From the NCBI RefSeq assembly GCF_014219065.1, contig NZ_JACLGO010000024.1:1-64000 (forward strand): 64,000 nucleotides of DNA, in the 5' to 3' direction. Origin of the DNA: Halopseudomonas xiamenensis (GTDB taxonomy: Bacteria; Pseudomonadota; Gammaproteobacteria; Pseudomonadales; Pseudomonadaceae). The position numbers were made by a program, and so were the translations under genes. Shown here piece after piece: positions 46,016 through 54,124 of the stretch. The notes under the pieces were generated by a model, which had not been told where the DNA came from, ran no database searches, and saw nothing but the letters and a program-made list of their open reading frames with translations. Position 1 is the first letter of the stretch. Each line of letters opens with the position of its first letter.

Positions 46016-48958
46016 TCAAGCGGAGGTACCGGAACTAAAGACGCCATAGCGCGGCAGGGTGATGGTGAATCGGGTGCCCCGCTGCGTGGCCTCGTCGATG
46101 GGGCTGTCTACCGTGATCTGACCATAATGCTCCTCGATGATCGAGTACACCAGCGCCAGTCCCAGCCCGGTTCCCGTCCCTGGTGCCTTCGTCGTGAAGA
46201 ACGGCTCGAACAGGCGATCCATCAATGCCCGGTCGATGCCGCTGCCCTGATCTTCCACGCTCAGCAGGATCTGATGTTCATCCTGGACCGTGCGCACGGT
46301 GACGCTGTCACCGTCGCTGCTGGCGTCGCGGGCATTGCCCAGCAGGTTGATCAGCACCTGCACCAGCCGCTGGCTGTCGCCGGCGACCCGGTGGCTGGCA
46401 TCGCACAGGTTAACATAATTGATCTCCGGACCCTTGCGGCTCAACGACAGCAGGTGAATGGCCTCGTTGGTGCAGGCGGCCAGGTCGACCTCATCATTGG
46501 CATTGTTGTGCCGGCTGCCGACGTGGGCGAAGTTGACCATCGACTGCACGATCCGCGAGACCCGACGGGTCTGCTCGAGAATCTGCTCGGCCGCCTCATG
46601 CGCTTCCGGCTGTTCGGATTCCTCGCGCAGGTTCTGCGCCAGGCAGGCAATGCCGGTGATGGGGTTGCCGATTTCATGGGCGACGCCGGCGGCGAGCCGG
46701 CCGATCGAGGCCAGGCGCTCGGAGTGGATCAGTTCGTCCTCGAGCATCTGGGTATCGGTCTGGTCCTCGATCAACAGTACCAGACCACCGCGTGCATTGC
46801 CCGGTTCGTCGATCGCCGCCTTGTGCAGGCTGAGCCACTGGGTCTGGCCATTGTTGAGCAGCTTCTGCTTGTGCAGGTGCGCCGACTCGTCGGCGACGAA
46901 GCGTTGCAACAGCTCGTTCCAGGGCGCCGGCAGGTTTTCCAGGCGCGAGCCGACTACGCTGTCGGCGGCGATACCGGTCAGCGCCTGCAGCGCCCGGTTC
47001 CACATCAGTACCTCGCTGTCCTCGGCCAGCGAGCAGACGCCCATCGGCAGGTCCTGCAGCGTCTGGCGGTGGTAGCGGCGCAGTGCATCCAGCTCGGCGG
47101 CCAGGCCGGTCAGCCGCGAGTGGTAGTCCTCCAGACGGTTCTCGATGAAATGGATGTCCTCGGTGACGTAGCCGTTGCGCGCCAGCTTGAACGGCAGGAA
47201 GGTTTCGATCATTTCCTGGGCTACTGCCGGGCCCATCAACCCGGACAGGTTGGCCTCAAGGCGGTCACGCAGGCGGCGCAGGGCATAGGGCCGGCGCTCG
47301 TCGAACGGCAGCTTGAGGTCGCGCAGGGCCTGCTCCACTTCCTGTTGCGCGGCGCGGTTGCCCAGCGGCTTGGCCAGTTGCTGGGCGAACTCCTGCGGCG
47401 AGCTGGCGACCAGCTCCATGCGCTGCGGGCGGCGGACGTTGTCCACCAGGCAGGCCTCGGCGGCACTGACCTCGTCGGTGGAGCGCTGGGTGAACAGCGA
47501 GATCAGGGTGAACACGACGATATTGGTGGTCAGCGAGACGATCGCGGCGATGTGCCAGGACTCGGAGTCCAGGGTCACCTCCAGGCCCATCATCTGCAGG
47601 GTCTCGACGCCGGTGATCATCGGCAGCAGCAGGGTCAGGGCCCAGACCGCCATGCCGGCGATCAGGCCGCTGATGAAGCCGCGATGGTTGGCCTGCGGCC
47701 AATACAGCACCGACAGCGCGCCGGGCAGGAATTGCACGGTAGCGACGAACGAGGTGATACCCAGGTTGGACAGGTGCTGGTCGGTACCCAGCAGCCGGTA
47801 GAAGCCATAGCTGGCCATGATGATGGCGGCAATCAGGCTGCGCCGGGTCCACAGCAGCCAGCGATAGATATTGTTGTCGGCGCTGGGCTGGTAGACCGGC
47901 AGCACGATGTGGTTGAGCACCATGCCGGACAGCGCCAGGGTAACCACGATGATCAGCCCGCTGGCGGCGGAGATGCCGCCGATGAAGGCGACCAGGGTCA
48001 GCCAGTCGGCACCGGCGGCGACCCCCAGACCCAGGGTGTAGTATTCGGCGTTGGTCGGCACGTCCAGGTACAGGCCGGCCCAGAGGATCGGCGGCACCGC
48101 CAGACTCATCAGCAGCAGGAACAGCGGCAGCCCCCAGCTGGCCGCGCTCAGCGCCCGGGGGTTGAGGTTCTCGGTGAAAGCCATGTGATACATGTGCGGC
48201 ATGACGATGGCGGCGGCGAAGAACACCAGCAGCAGGGTGCGCCAGGGGCCTTCCTGCAGCGGGCTGTGCAGCGTCTTCAGCGCCTCCTGGTTGTGGCTGA
48301 GCCACAGCTCCAGCCCGGAGGGGCCTTCGAACACCACGAACAGCGCATACAGGCCGACCGCCGACAGGCACACCAGCTTGACCACCGACTCGAAGGCAAT
48401 GGCGAACACCAGGCCTTCATGCTTTTCCCGGGCCGAGATGTGGCGTGCGCCGAACAGGATGGCGAACAGGATGATCAGCAGGCAGAAGCCCAGCGCCACC
48501 GGGCGCTGGCGTGGGTCGTGGGTGAGGATCTGCACCGAGTCAGCGACCGCCTGGATCTGCAGCGCCAGCAGCGGCAGCATGCTGACCAGCATGAACAGGG
48601 TGGTCAGGGTGCCTGCCCAGGTGCTGCGGAAGCGGAACGCGAACAGATCAGCCAGCGATGACAGCTGATAGGTACGGGTAAGGCGCAGGATCGGGTTGAG
48701 CAGCACCGGTGCCAGCAGGAAGGCGCCGCACACCCCAAGATAATAGGTAAGGAAGCCATAGCCGTACTGGTAGGCCAGGCCGACCGTGCCATAGAAGGCC
48801 CAGGCGCTGGCATACACACCGATCGACAGGGTGTAGATCGCCGGATGGCGTACCAGTGAGCGGGGCAGCAGGCCGCGCTCGGTGGCCCAGGCCACACTGA
48901 ACAGGATGATCAGGTAGGCGACGCTGAGCAGTATCAGCAGACTCAGTTCAAAGCTCAT
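46016..48958 (-). CDS. cbrA: Sensor histidine kinase CbrA (transporter-kinase fusion)
   Basis: CbrA is the membrane sensor partner of CbrB. Of its 980 residues, about 1-500 form a sodium/solute-symporter (SLC5-like) domain with about 13 TM helices. Those are followed by a cytosolic STAC-type linker, a PAS domain (about residues 620-735, HRQTLQDLPMGVCSLAEDSEVLMWNRALQALTG) and a HisKA domain with the phospho-His in GRLAAGVAHEIGNPITGI (about residue 760). The HATPase domain has N-box LINLLGNARDA and G-boxes EDQGSGID and GTGTGLGLALVYS. The cbrB start lies 33 bp downstream. Confidence 0.97.
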   Translation of the reverse strand: MSFELSLLILLSVAYLIILFSVAWATERGLLPRSLVRHPAIYTLSIGVYASAWAFYGTVGLAYQYGYGFLTYYLGVCGAFLLAPVLLNPILRLTRTYQLSSLADLFAFRFRSTWAGTLTTLFMLVSMLPLLALQIQAVADSVQILTHDPRQRPVALGFCLLIILFAILFGARHISAREKHEGLVFAIAFESVVKLVCLSAVGLYALFVVFEGPSGLELWLSHNQEALKTLHSPLQEGPWRTLLLVFFAAAIVMPHMYHMAFTENLNPRALSAASWGLPLFLLLMSLAVPPILWAGLYLDVPTNAEYYTLGLGVAAGADWLTLVAFIGGISAASGLIIVVTLALSGMVLNHIVLPVYQPSADNNIYRWLLWTRRSLIAAIIMASYGFYRLLGTDQHLSNLGITSFVATVQFLPGALSVLYWPQANHRGFISGLIAGMAVWALTLLLPMITGVETLQMMGLEVTLDSESWHIAAIVSLTTNIVVFTLISLFTQRSTDEVSAAEACLVDNVRRPQRMELVASSPQEFAQQLAKPLGNRAAQQEVEQALRDLKLPFDERRPYALRRLRDRLEANLSGLMGPAVAQEMIETFLPFKLARNGYVTEDIHFIENRLEDYHSRLTGLAAELDALRRYHRQTLQDLPMGVCSLAEDSEVLMWNRALQALTGIAADSVVGSRLENLPAPWNELLQRFVADESAHLHKQKLLNNGQTQWLSLHKAAIDEPGNARGGLVLLIEDQTDTQMLEDELIHSERLASIGRLAAGVAHEIGNPITGIACLAQNLREESEQPEAHEAAEQILEQTRRVSRIVQSMVNFAHVGSRHNNANDEVDLAACTNEAIHLLSLSRKGPEINYVNLCDASHRVAGDSQRLVQVLINLLGNARDASSDGDSVTVRTVQDEHQILLSVEDQGSGIDRALMDRLFEPFFTTKAPGTGTGLGLALVYSIIEEHYGQITVDSPIDEATQRGTRFTITLPRYGVFSSGTSA

Positions 48959-49124
48959 CGGTATCCCTTGGGCTCTGCAGCAGCATGCCGGCGATGATCA
49001 GGATCAGCCACAGTACGTAGGGGCGGTACCAGGCGCCCATGGGCTCGATCCACCAGTCCATGATGGCGGGTGAAAACAGGTAGATACCGATGACCAGCAG
49101 CAATACCAGTCGGTAGATATACAT
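48948..49124 (-). CDS. cbrX: Small membrane protein upstream of cbrA (CbrX-like)
   Basis: This is a 58-residue ORF: MYIYRLVLLLVIGIYLFSP (TM1), then AIMDWWIEPMGAWYRP, then YVLWLILIIAGMLLQSP (TM2) and RDTDEL. It overlaps the cbrA start by 11 bp in another frame, so translation is probably coupled. A short conserved gene named cbrX lies in this place in Pseudomonas; the identity here is by position, size and topology. A GAGGA sequence lies 8-9 bp upstream of the ATG. Its function is unknown; it may assist CbrA insertion or expression. Confidence 0.82.
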   Translation of the reverse strand: MYIYRLVLLLVIGIYLFSPAIMDWWIEPMGAWYRPYVLWLILIIAGMLLQSPRDTDEL

Positions 49125-49191
49125 GGGGGGTGTCCTCAGGCTGTGCAGCGATGGTAATCAGGCCGGGTTGGCTTGTCACCCCCGGGGTCTG

Positions 49192-50076
49192 CTAGCTTGG
49201 CTCCAGTATCTGCCGGGTGGCCGGCAGGCGTTGTGGTTGCCAGTGGTCGATGGCCCACTGCAGCTGCTCGGCGACCGGCGCCGCAGCCAGCGCGGTGGGT
49301 GGCTGCGGGGTGAGGATGCGCAGCGCGCGGTACAGGGTGGCCGAGGCCTGTGCCGGTTCCAGCGGGGTCGAGCCGAGGCGCTTGCTGAGTTTCTCGCCTT
49401 CATGGCGCATGATCAGTGGTACGTGCAGATAGCGCGGCGCCGGCTGGCGCAGCAAGTGATACAGCCACAGTTGCCGCGGCGTGGAGTCGAGCAGGTCGGC
49501 ACCGCGCACGATATCGGTGACACCCTGGGCGATGTCGTCGACCACCACCGCCAGTTGGTAGGCGATGATGCCGTCGCGCCGGCGAATGATGAAGTCACCC
49601 GAACTGCTGGCCAGCTCCTGGCTGAAGCGCCCCTGCAGTCGATCATCGAAGCTCAGGGTCTGCGCGCTGACCTTGACGCGTACCGCGTGGTCCGCCGCCG
49701 CCGGTAGCTGGCGATCGCGGCAGGTGCCGGGGTAGATGCCGTCATGGGCGATGATCTGGCGTCGTGAGCAGTCGCAATGATAGGCCTGGCCGGTCTCCAG
49801 CCAGTGGTCGATCACGCTCTCGTACAAGGCCAGCCGCTGGCTTTGCCGTACCACCTCGCCATCCCAGTGCAGGCCGTAGGCTTGCAGGGTACGCAGGATA
49901 TGTTCGCTGGCACCGGCGACATTGCGTGGTGTATCCAGGTCCTCGATGCGCACCAGCCATTGGCCTTGCTGGCTGCGGGCGTCCAGATAGCTGGCGACGG
50001 CGGCGAGCAGGGAGCCGAAATGCAGATAACCGCTGGGGGTGGGGGCGAAGCGCCCGATATAGGCTGGGGAGGGCAT
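49192..50076 (-). CDS. gluQ: Glutamyl-Q tRNA(Asp) synthetase
   Basis: GluQ attaches glutamate to the queuosine base of tRNA(Asp). It resembles the catalytic half of GluRS without the anticodon-binding domain. The 294-residue protein begins YIGRFAPTPSGYLHFGSLLAA (HIGH-type HFGS) and has a zinc site (HCDCSRRQI ... GTCR) and a KMSKS-type EKLSKRLGS. ATG 50076 is chosen over upstream in-frame starts by family length. It follows dksA, the conserved dksA-gluQ pair. Confidence 0.95.
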   Translation of the reverse strand: MPSPAYIGRFAPTPSGYLHFGSLLAAVASYLDARSQQGQWLVRIEDLDTPRNVAGASEHILRTLQAYGLHWDGEVVRQSQRLALYESVIDHWLETGQAYHCDCSRRQIIAHDGIYPGTCRDRQLPAAADHAVRVKVSAQTLSFDDRLQGRFSQELASSSGDFIIRRRDGIIAYQLAVVVDDIAQGVTDIVRGADLLDSTPRQLWLYHLLRQPAPRYLHVPLIMRHEGEKLSKRLGSTPLEPAQASATLYRALRILTPQPPTALAAAPVAEQLQWAIDHWQPQRLPATRQILEPS

Positions 50077-50144
50077 GGCCGCAATGCCTTGCGCAGAGGT
50101 GATCGGCGACAGTCGGGCAGGCCATGCCGCCGATCGGGTGCAGA

Positions 50145-50588
50145 TCAGCCGCCGATCTGCTTTTCCTTGATTTCGGCCAGCGTTTTGCAATCGATGCACA
50201 GGGTGGCCGTGGGGCGGGCTTCCAGGCGACGGATGCCGATTTCGACACCGCAGGAGTCGCAGAACCCGTAATCATCATCCTCGATGCGCTGCAGGGTCTG
50301 ATCGATCTTCTTGATCAGTTTGCGCTCGCGGTCGCGGGTGCGCAGTTCCAGGCTGAACTCCTCTTCCTGGCTGGCGCGGTCGGCTGGATCGGGAAAGTTG
50401 GCTGCCTCGTCCTGCATATAGGACACAGTGCGATCGACTTCTTCCATCAGCTCACGCTTCCAGCTGTTCAGGATGTCGGCGAAATGCGCGAGCTGACGCT
50501 CGTTCATGTACTCCTCGCCTTTCTCTTCCTGATAGGGAACGAAGCCGCGAATCAACAATGAGTTCTTCTCTTTGGTATTGCTGGGCAT
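50145..50588 (-). CDS. dksA: RNA polymerase-binding transcription factor DksA
   Basis: DksA binds the RNAP secondary channel with (p)ppGpp in the stringent response. The 147-residue protein has the coiled coil with the acidic tip DPADRAS (DxxDxA) at about residues 67-73. A C-terminal zinc finger has CDSCG and CIDCK (four Cys), so this is the canonical zinc-binding DksA and not the zinc-free DksA2. Confidence 0.98.
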   Translation of the reverse strand: MPSNTKEKNSLLIRGFVPYQEEKGEEYMNERQLAHFADILNSWKRELMEEVDRTVSYMQDEAANFPDPADRASQEEEFSLELRTRDRERKLIKKIDQTLQRIEDDDYGFCDSCGVEIGIRRLEARPTATLCIDCKTLAEIKEKQIGG

Positions 50589-50898
50589 AGAACAGCCTCA
50601 CTCTTAGCTCAATCATCCTGTGCCAGGTCGAAACCTCTGCTGACCTGCGGGGGTGCGGCCTGTGGCCTGCAAGCGGGCAAAACTACCAGAACCCGATCAG
50701 CGAAGCTACTTTTTGCCGACTTAAAGATCATTTCATGATGTCAGCATAGCTCGAAAATGGACCGGGGCTGTCGAGCTTTCGCAATGTCCCTCCGTTGCCG
50801 GTATCCGGTACTGCGGCCGAATGCGGCTCGGGGCGGGCCAATCGTCGCCGCGGCGGGTATCATGGCGCTTTTTGCCGGTGGTGGTAACGGAGGTGGGC
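50589..50898. other. Divergent intergenic region dksA / aminotransferase
   Basis: This is a gap of about 310 bp between two divergent genes. It contains an A/T-richer core with ACTTTTTGCCGACTTAAAGA and an ATCATTTCATGAT near-palindrome around 50728-50742, probably the dksA promoter area. No coding feature is supported; an open frame upstream of 50899 joins the aminotransferase but has no family similarity. Confidence 0.4.
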
Positions 50899-52077
50899 AT
50901 GCTGAAACGACGCTGGGCACAGCGGATAGGGGATATCGAACCCTTTCATGTGATGGCGGTACTGGAACGGGCCAAGCAGCTGCAGGCGCAGGGCCATGAT
51001 GTCATCCACATGGAGATCGGCGAGCCAGACTTCACCACGCCCGAGCCGATCATGCGTGCCGCCCAGGCGGCCCTGGCAGCGGGGCACACCAGCTATACGC
51101 CAGCGCTGGGCCTGCCGGCATTGCGCGAGGCGGTGGCGGCCTTCTATCAGCAACGCTACGGCATCGACCTGGACCCGCGGCGGGTGGTGATCACTCCCGG
51201 TGGGTCGGGGGCGTTGCTGCTGGTCAGCGCGCTGCTGGTGGATGCCGGCACCAGGGTGCTGATGGCCGATCCGGCGTACCCGTGCAACCGGCACTTCCTG
51301 CGCCTGGTCGAAGGCGGAGCCACCCTGATTCCCACCGGGCCGGACAGCGACTACCAGCTGACCCCGGCGCTGATCGAGCAATACTGGGATGCCGACAGTG
51401 TCGCGGTGCTCAGCGCCTCGCCGGCCAACCCCTCGGGCAGCGTGCTCAGCCGCCAGCAGCTGCAGGCCATGGCCGATACCACCCGGCGCCTGGGCGGCCA
51501 GTTGATCGTCGACGAGATCTACCACGGACTCACCTATGGCTGCGATGCAGCCTCGGTACTGGAGGTGGCGGACGACGCCTGGGTACTCAACAGCTTCTCC
51601 AAATACTTCGGCATGACCGGCTGGCGGCTGGGCTGGCTGGTTGCCCCGCAAGAGGCGGTGCCGGAACTGGAGAAGCTGGCGCAGAACCTCTACATCTGTG
51701 CGCCGCACCTGTCGCAACAGGCGGCCTTGGCGGCCTTCAGCGAGGAGACGCTGGCGATCTGCGAGGCGCGGCGCGAGGCCTTCCACCAGCGCCGTGACTT
51801 CCTGCTGCCGGTATTGCGCGAACTGGGCTTCGGTATTCCCAATACCCCGGCTGGCGCCTTCTATCTGTATGCCGACAGCAGCGCCTTTGGTCCCGACAGC
51901 CAGCAGCTGTGCCGGCACCTGATCGAGAGCGAGCATGTGGCGATCACCCCGGGCCTGGACTTCGGTCATCATCGGGCCGCCGAACATGTCCGTTTCGCCT
52001 ATGCCAACTCGCTGCCGCGCCTTGAGCAGGCAGCGGAGCGCATCGCCCGCGGTCTGCAGAGCTGGCCGGGATGCTGA
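50899..52077 (+). CDS. Pyridoxal phosphate-dependent aminotransferase (class I)
   Basis: This is a fold-type I aminotransferase of 392 residues. It contains HVMAVLERAKQLQAQGHDVIHMEIGEPDFTTP, VVITPGGSGALLL, ASPANPSGSVLS, the PLP-binding Lys in LNSFSKYFGMTGWRLGW (about residue 234) and a C-terminal VRFAYANSLPRLEQA (phosphate/carboxylate-binding Arg). The substrate cannot be set from sequence. ATG 50899 has a GGAGGTGG SD. It overlaps sfsA by 7 bp. Confidence 0.92.
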   Translation: MLKRRWAQRIGDIEPFHVMAVLERAKQLQAQGHDVIHMEIGEPDFTTPEPIMRAAQAALAAGHTSYTPALGLPALREAVAAFYQQRYGIDLDPRRVVITPGGSGALLLVSALLVDAGTRVLMADPAYPCNRHFLRLVEGGATLIPTGPDSDYQLTPALIEQYWDADSVAVLSASPANPSGSVLSRQQLQAMADTTRRLGGQLIVDEIYHGLTYGCDAASVLEVADDAWVLNSFSKYFGMTGWRLGWLVAPQEAVPELEKLAQNLYICAPHLSQQAALAAFSEETLAICEARREAFHQRRDFLLPVLRELGFGIPNTPAGAFYLYADSSAFGPDSQQLCRHLIESEHVAITPGLDFGHHRAAEHVRFAYANSLPRLEQAAERIARGLQSWPGC

Positions 52078-52793
52078 TTCCCTTTGCGCAGCCGCTGCTC
52101 GGCGGCACCCTGGTCCGCCGCTACAAGCGATTCCTGGCGGATATCCGGCTGGATGACGGTCATGAACTGACCCTGCACTGCCCGAATACCGGCTCGATGA
52201 AGAACTGCGGTGAGCCGGGCAGCCGGGTATGGGTCGACCTGCACCAGCGCCCCGGGCGCAAGTTGCCGGGCACCTGGGAGCTGGTGGAGACTGCGCCGGG
52301 GCAACTGGCCTGCGTGCACAGCGCCCGGGCCAATGCGGTGGTCGCCGCGGCGCTGGCCGAGCGCCTGATCCTGCCGTTGGCCGGGTATACGGATATCCGC
52401 CGCGAGGTCACCCTGGCCCCGGGTGGCAGCCGTTTCGACTTCCTGTTGAGCGGGCATGGACAAGACAGCTGCGTGGTCGAGGTCAAGAGCGTGACCCTGG
52501 CGCTGGGTGACGGCGAGGGGGCCTTCCCCGATGCGGTCAGTCTGCGCGGGCAGAAGCATCTGCGTGAGTTGACCGAGCTGGCGCAGAGCGGTCAGCGCAG
52601 TTGCCTGCTGTTCTGCGTGATGCACAGTGGCATCACCCGGGTGCGACCGGCGGACGAGATCGATCCGCGGTACGGCAGTCTGCTGCGCGAGGCGCAGGCC
52701 GCCGGGGTGCAGGTGCTGGCCTGGTCGGTACGGCCTTCGCCACGGGGGCTGGAAGTGGCCGGGCAGTTGCCGGTGGATTATTCGGGGAATTGA
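52071..52793 (+). CDS. sfsA: DNA/RNA nuclease SfsA
   Basis: SfsA family of 240 residues: LVRRYKRFLADIRLDDGHELTLHCPNTGSMKNC, FVEVKSVTL-type core (CVVEVKSVTLALGDGEGAFPDAVSLRGQKHLREL) and LLFCVMHSGITRVRPADEIDPRYG. E. coli SfsA was first reported as a sugar-fermentation regulator; the core has a PD-(D/E)XK-like nuclease fold. The ATG overlaps the end of the aminotransferase gene, implying coupling. Confidence 0.95.
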   Translation: MLIPFAQPLLGGTLVRRYKRFLADIRLDDGHELTLHCPNTGSMKNCGEPGSRVWVDLHQRPGRKLPGTWELVETAPGQLACVHSARANAVVAAALAERLILPLAGYTDIRREVTLAPGGSRFDFLLSGHGQDSCVVEVKSVTLALGDGEGAFPDAVSLRGQKHLRELTELAQSGQRSCLLFCVMHSGITRVRPADEIDPRYGSLLREAQAAGVQVLAWSVRPSPRGLEVAGQLPVDYSGN

Positions 52794-52886
52794 ACAGCCC
52801 ACTCACGCGGCCGCAGCAATGCAGATTGCGACGCTGCGCTAACAGTCTCTAAGACGTGCTGTTCTTGAGCGCCCGCAGGAGTAGTC

Positions 52887-53510
52887 ATGGCAGAGGCAGA
52901 GGCAAGTCGAGCACCGCTGGTCATTTGCGAACATTGTGATTCGGTCTATCAACGCCCTGTGTTGGCCCGCAAGCAGACGGCCCACTGCCAGCGGTGCGGC
53001 GCCTTGCTGGCGCGGGGGAGACGTTTGAGTACCGACCAGTTGCTGGCGCTGACCATGGCCGCGGCCATTGTATTCCTGTTTGCCAATACCTTTCCCATCA
53101 TGGGCATCAGCATGCAGGGGCTGAGTAACGAAGCGACCTTGTGGCAAACCGTCGAGGCACTGGCGCAGGGACGTATCACCCTGATCGCGCTGGTGACCGG
53201 TCTGAGCATTATCTTCGCGCCAGCGCTGCAGATCATTCTGCTGGCCTGGGTGCTGGTCCATGCCCGAGCCGGACGGGTGGCGCCGGGGTTTCGCGCCTGC
53301 ATGCGTGCGCTGGAGCACCTGCGGCCGTGGAGCATGCTGGAGGTCTGCCTGCTCGGTATTCTGGTGGCTATCATCAAGCTGGCAGGCATGCTTGAGGTGC
53401 ATCCGGGGATCGGGCTGTGGGCCATGTCCATGCTCACGGTGCTGATCATCCTGATCGGCGGCCGTGATGTGCGCGGGCTGTGGGACGAACTGGGAGTAGG
53501 GCGTCCATGA
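52887..53510 (+). CDS. pqiA: Paraquat-inducible protein A domain protein, first copy
   Basis: This is one PqiA half-protein of 207 residues: an N-terminal zinc-ribbon-like segment (CEHCDSVYQR ... CQRCGALL) followed by four TM helices (MAAAIVFLFANTFPIMGIS, LIALVTGLSIIFAPALQIILLAWV, MLEVCLLGILVAIIKLAGM, LWAMSMLTVLIILIGG). In E. coli a single PqiA/YebS (LetA) protein contains two such units; here they are separate adjacent genes. PqiA is the inner-membrane partner of the MCE protein PqiB in inter-membrane lipid transport. Confidence 0.93.
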   Translation: MAEAEASRAPLVICEHCDSVYQRPVLARKQTAHCQRCGALLARGRRLSTDQLLALTMAAAIVFLFANTFPIMGISMQGLSNEATLWQTVEALAQGRITLIALVTGLSIIFAPALQIILLAWVLVHARAGRVAPGFRACMRALEHLRPWSMLEVCLLGILVAIIKLAGMLEVHPGIGLWAMSMLTVLIILIGGRDVRGLWDELGVGRP

Positions 53511-54124
53511 GTGCGCCGCCCTATGCCGGTGAACTCGGCCTGCAGCTGTGCCACACCTGTGACAAGGTCTGCCTCCTCGATACGCACGAGTGTCCACGCT
53601 GCTGGTCTGTGCTGCACCCGCGCAAGCCGAACAGTCTGGTTCGCACCTGGGCGCTGTTGATCGGTGCGTTGATTCTCTATCTGCCGGCCAACCTGCTGCC
53701 GGTGATGTATACCGACATGCTCGGCAACGGCAGCGAAAGTACCATTCTCAGTGGCGTCATCGAGTTCTGGCGGGGTGGCTCCTGGGATATCGCCGTGCTG
53801 ATCTTCATCGCCAGTGTGGTGGTGCCCTGCATAAAATTTTTTGTATTGGGGCTGCTGCTGGTCACTGTCCAGCGCCGCAGCCGTTGGGCCATGCCGGAGC
53901 GTTCGCGGCTATACCGTTTCATTGAAATCATCGGTTACTGGTCGATGCTTGATGTACTGGTGGTCGCTCTGGTGGCGGCGCTGGTGCAATTTCGTGCATT
54001 GAGCACCATAGAGCCGCGGCTGGGCATTCTGTTCTTTGGCCTGGTGGTGGTGCTGACGATGATGGCCGCCATGAGCTTCGATCCTCGATTGATTTGGGAT
54101 GCAGAGAAAAACGATGTCAGATAA
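53507..54124 (+). CDS. pqiA: Paraquat-inducible protein A domain protein, second copy
   Basis: This is the second PqiA half-protein of 205 residues, with zinc-ribbon cysteines CHTCDKVC ... CPRC and four TM helices (WALLIGALILYLPANLLPVMY, IAVLIFIASVVVPCIKFFVLGLLLV, SMLDVLVVALVAALVQF, LGILFFGLVVVLTMMAAMS). Its ATG overlaps the stop of the first copy by 4 bp (ATGA) and it overlaps pqiB by 11 bp, so the operon is tightly coupled. The pair corresponds to the two halves of E. coli PqiA. Confidence 0.93.
   Translation: MSAPPYAGELGLQLCHTCDKVCLLDTHECPRCWSVLHPRKPNSLVRTWALLIGALILYLPANLLPVMYTDMLGNGSESTILSGVIEFWRGGSWDIAVLIFIASVVVPCIKFFVLGLLLVTVQRRSRWAMPERSRLYRFIEIIGYWSMLDVLVVALVAALVQFRALSTIEPRLGILFFGLVVVLTMMAAMSFDPRLIWDAEKNDVR

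Noticed and set aside
45998..48661. 887-codon open frame on the plus strand
   Set aside because: It is antisense to cbrA, low-complexity, Gln/Gly/Arg-rich, and has no recognisable domain.
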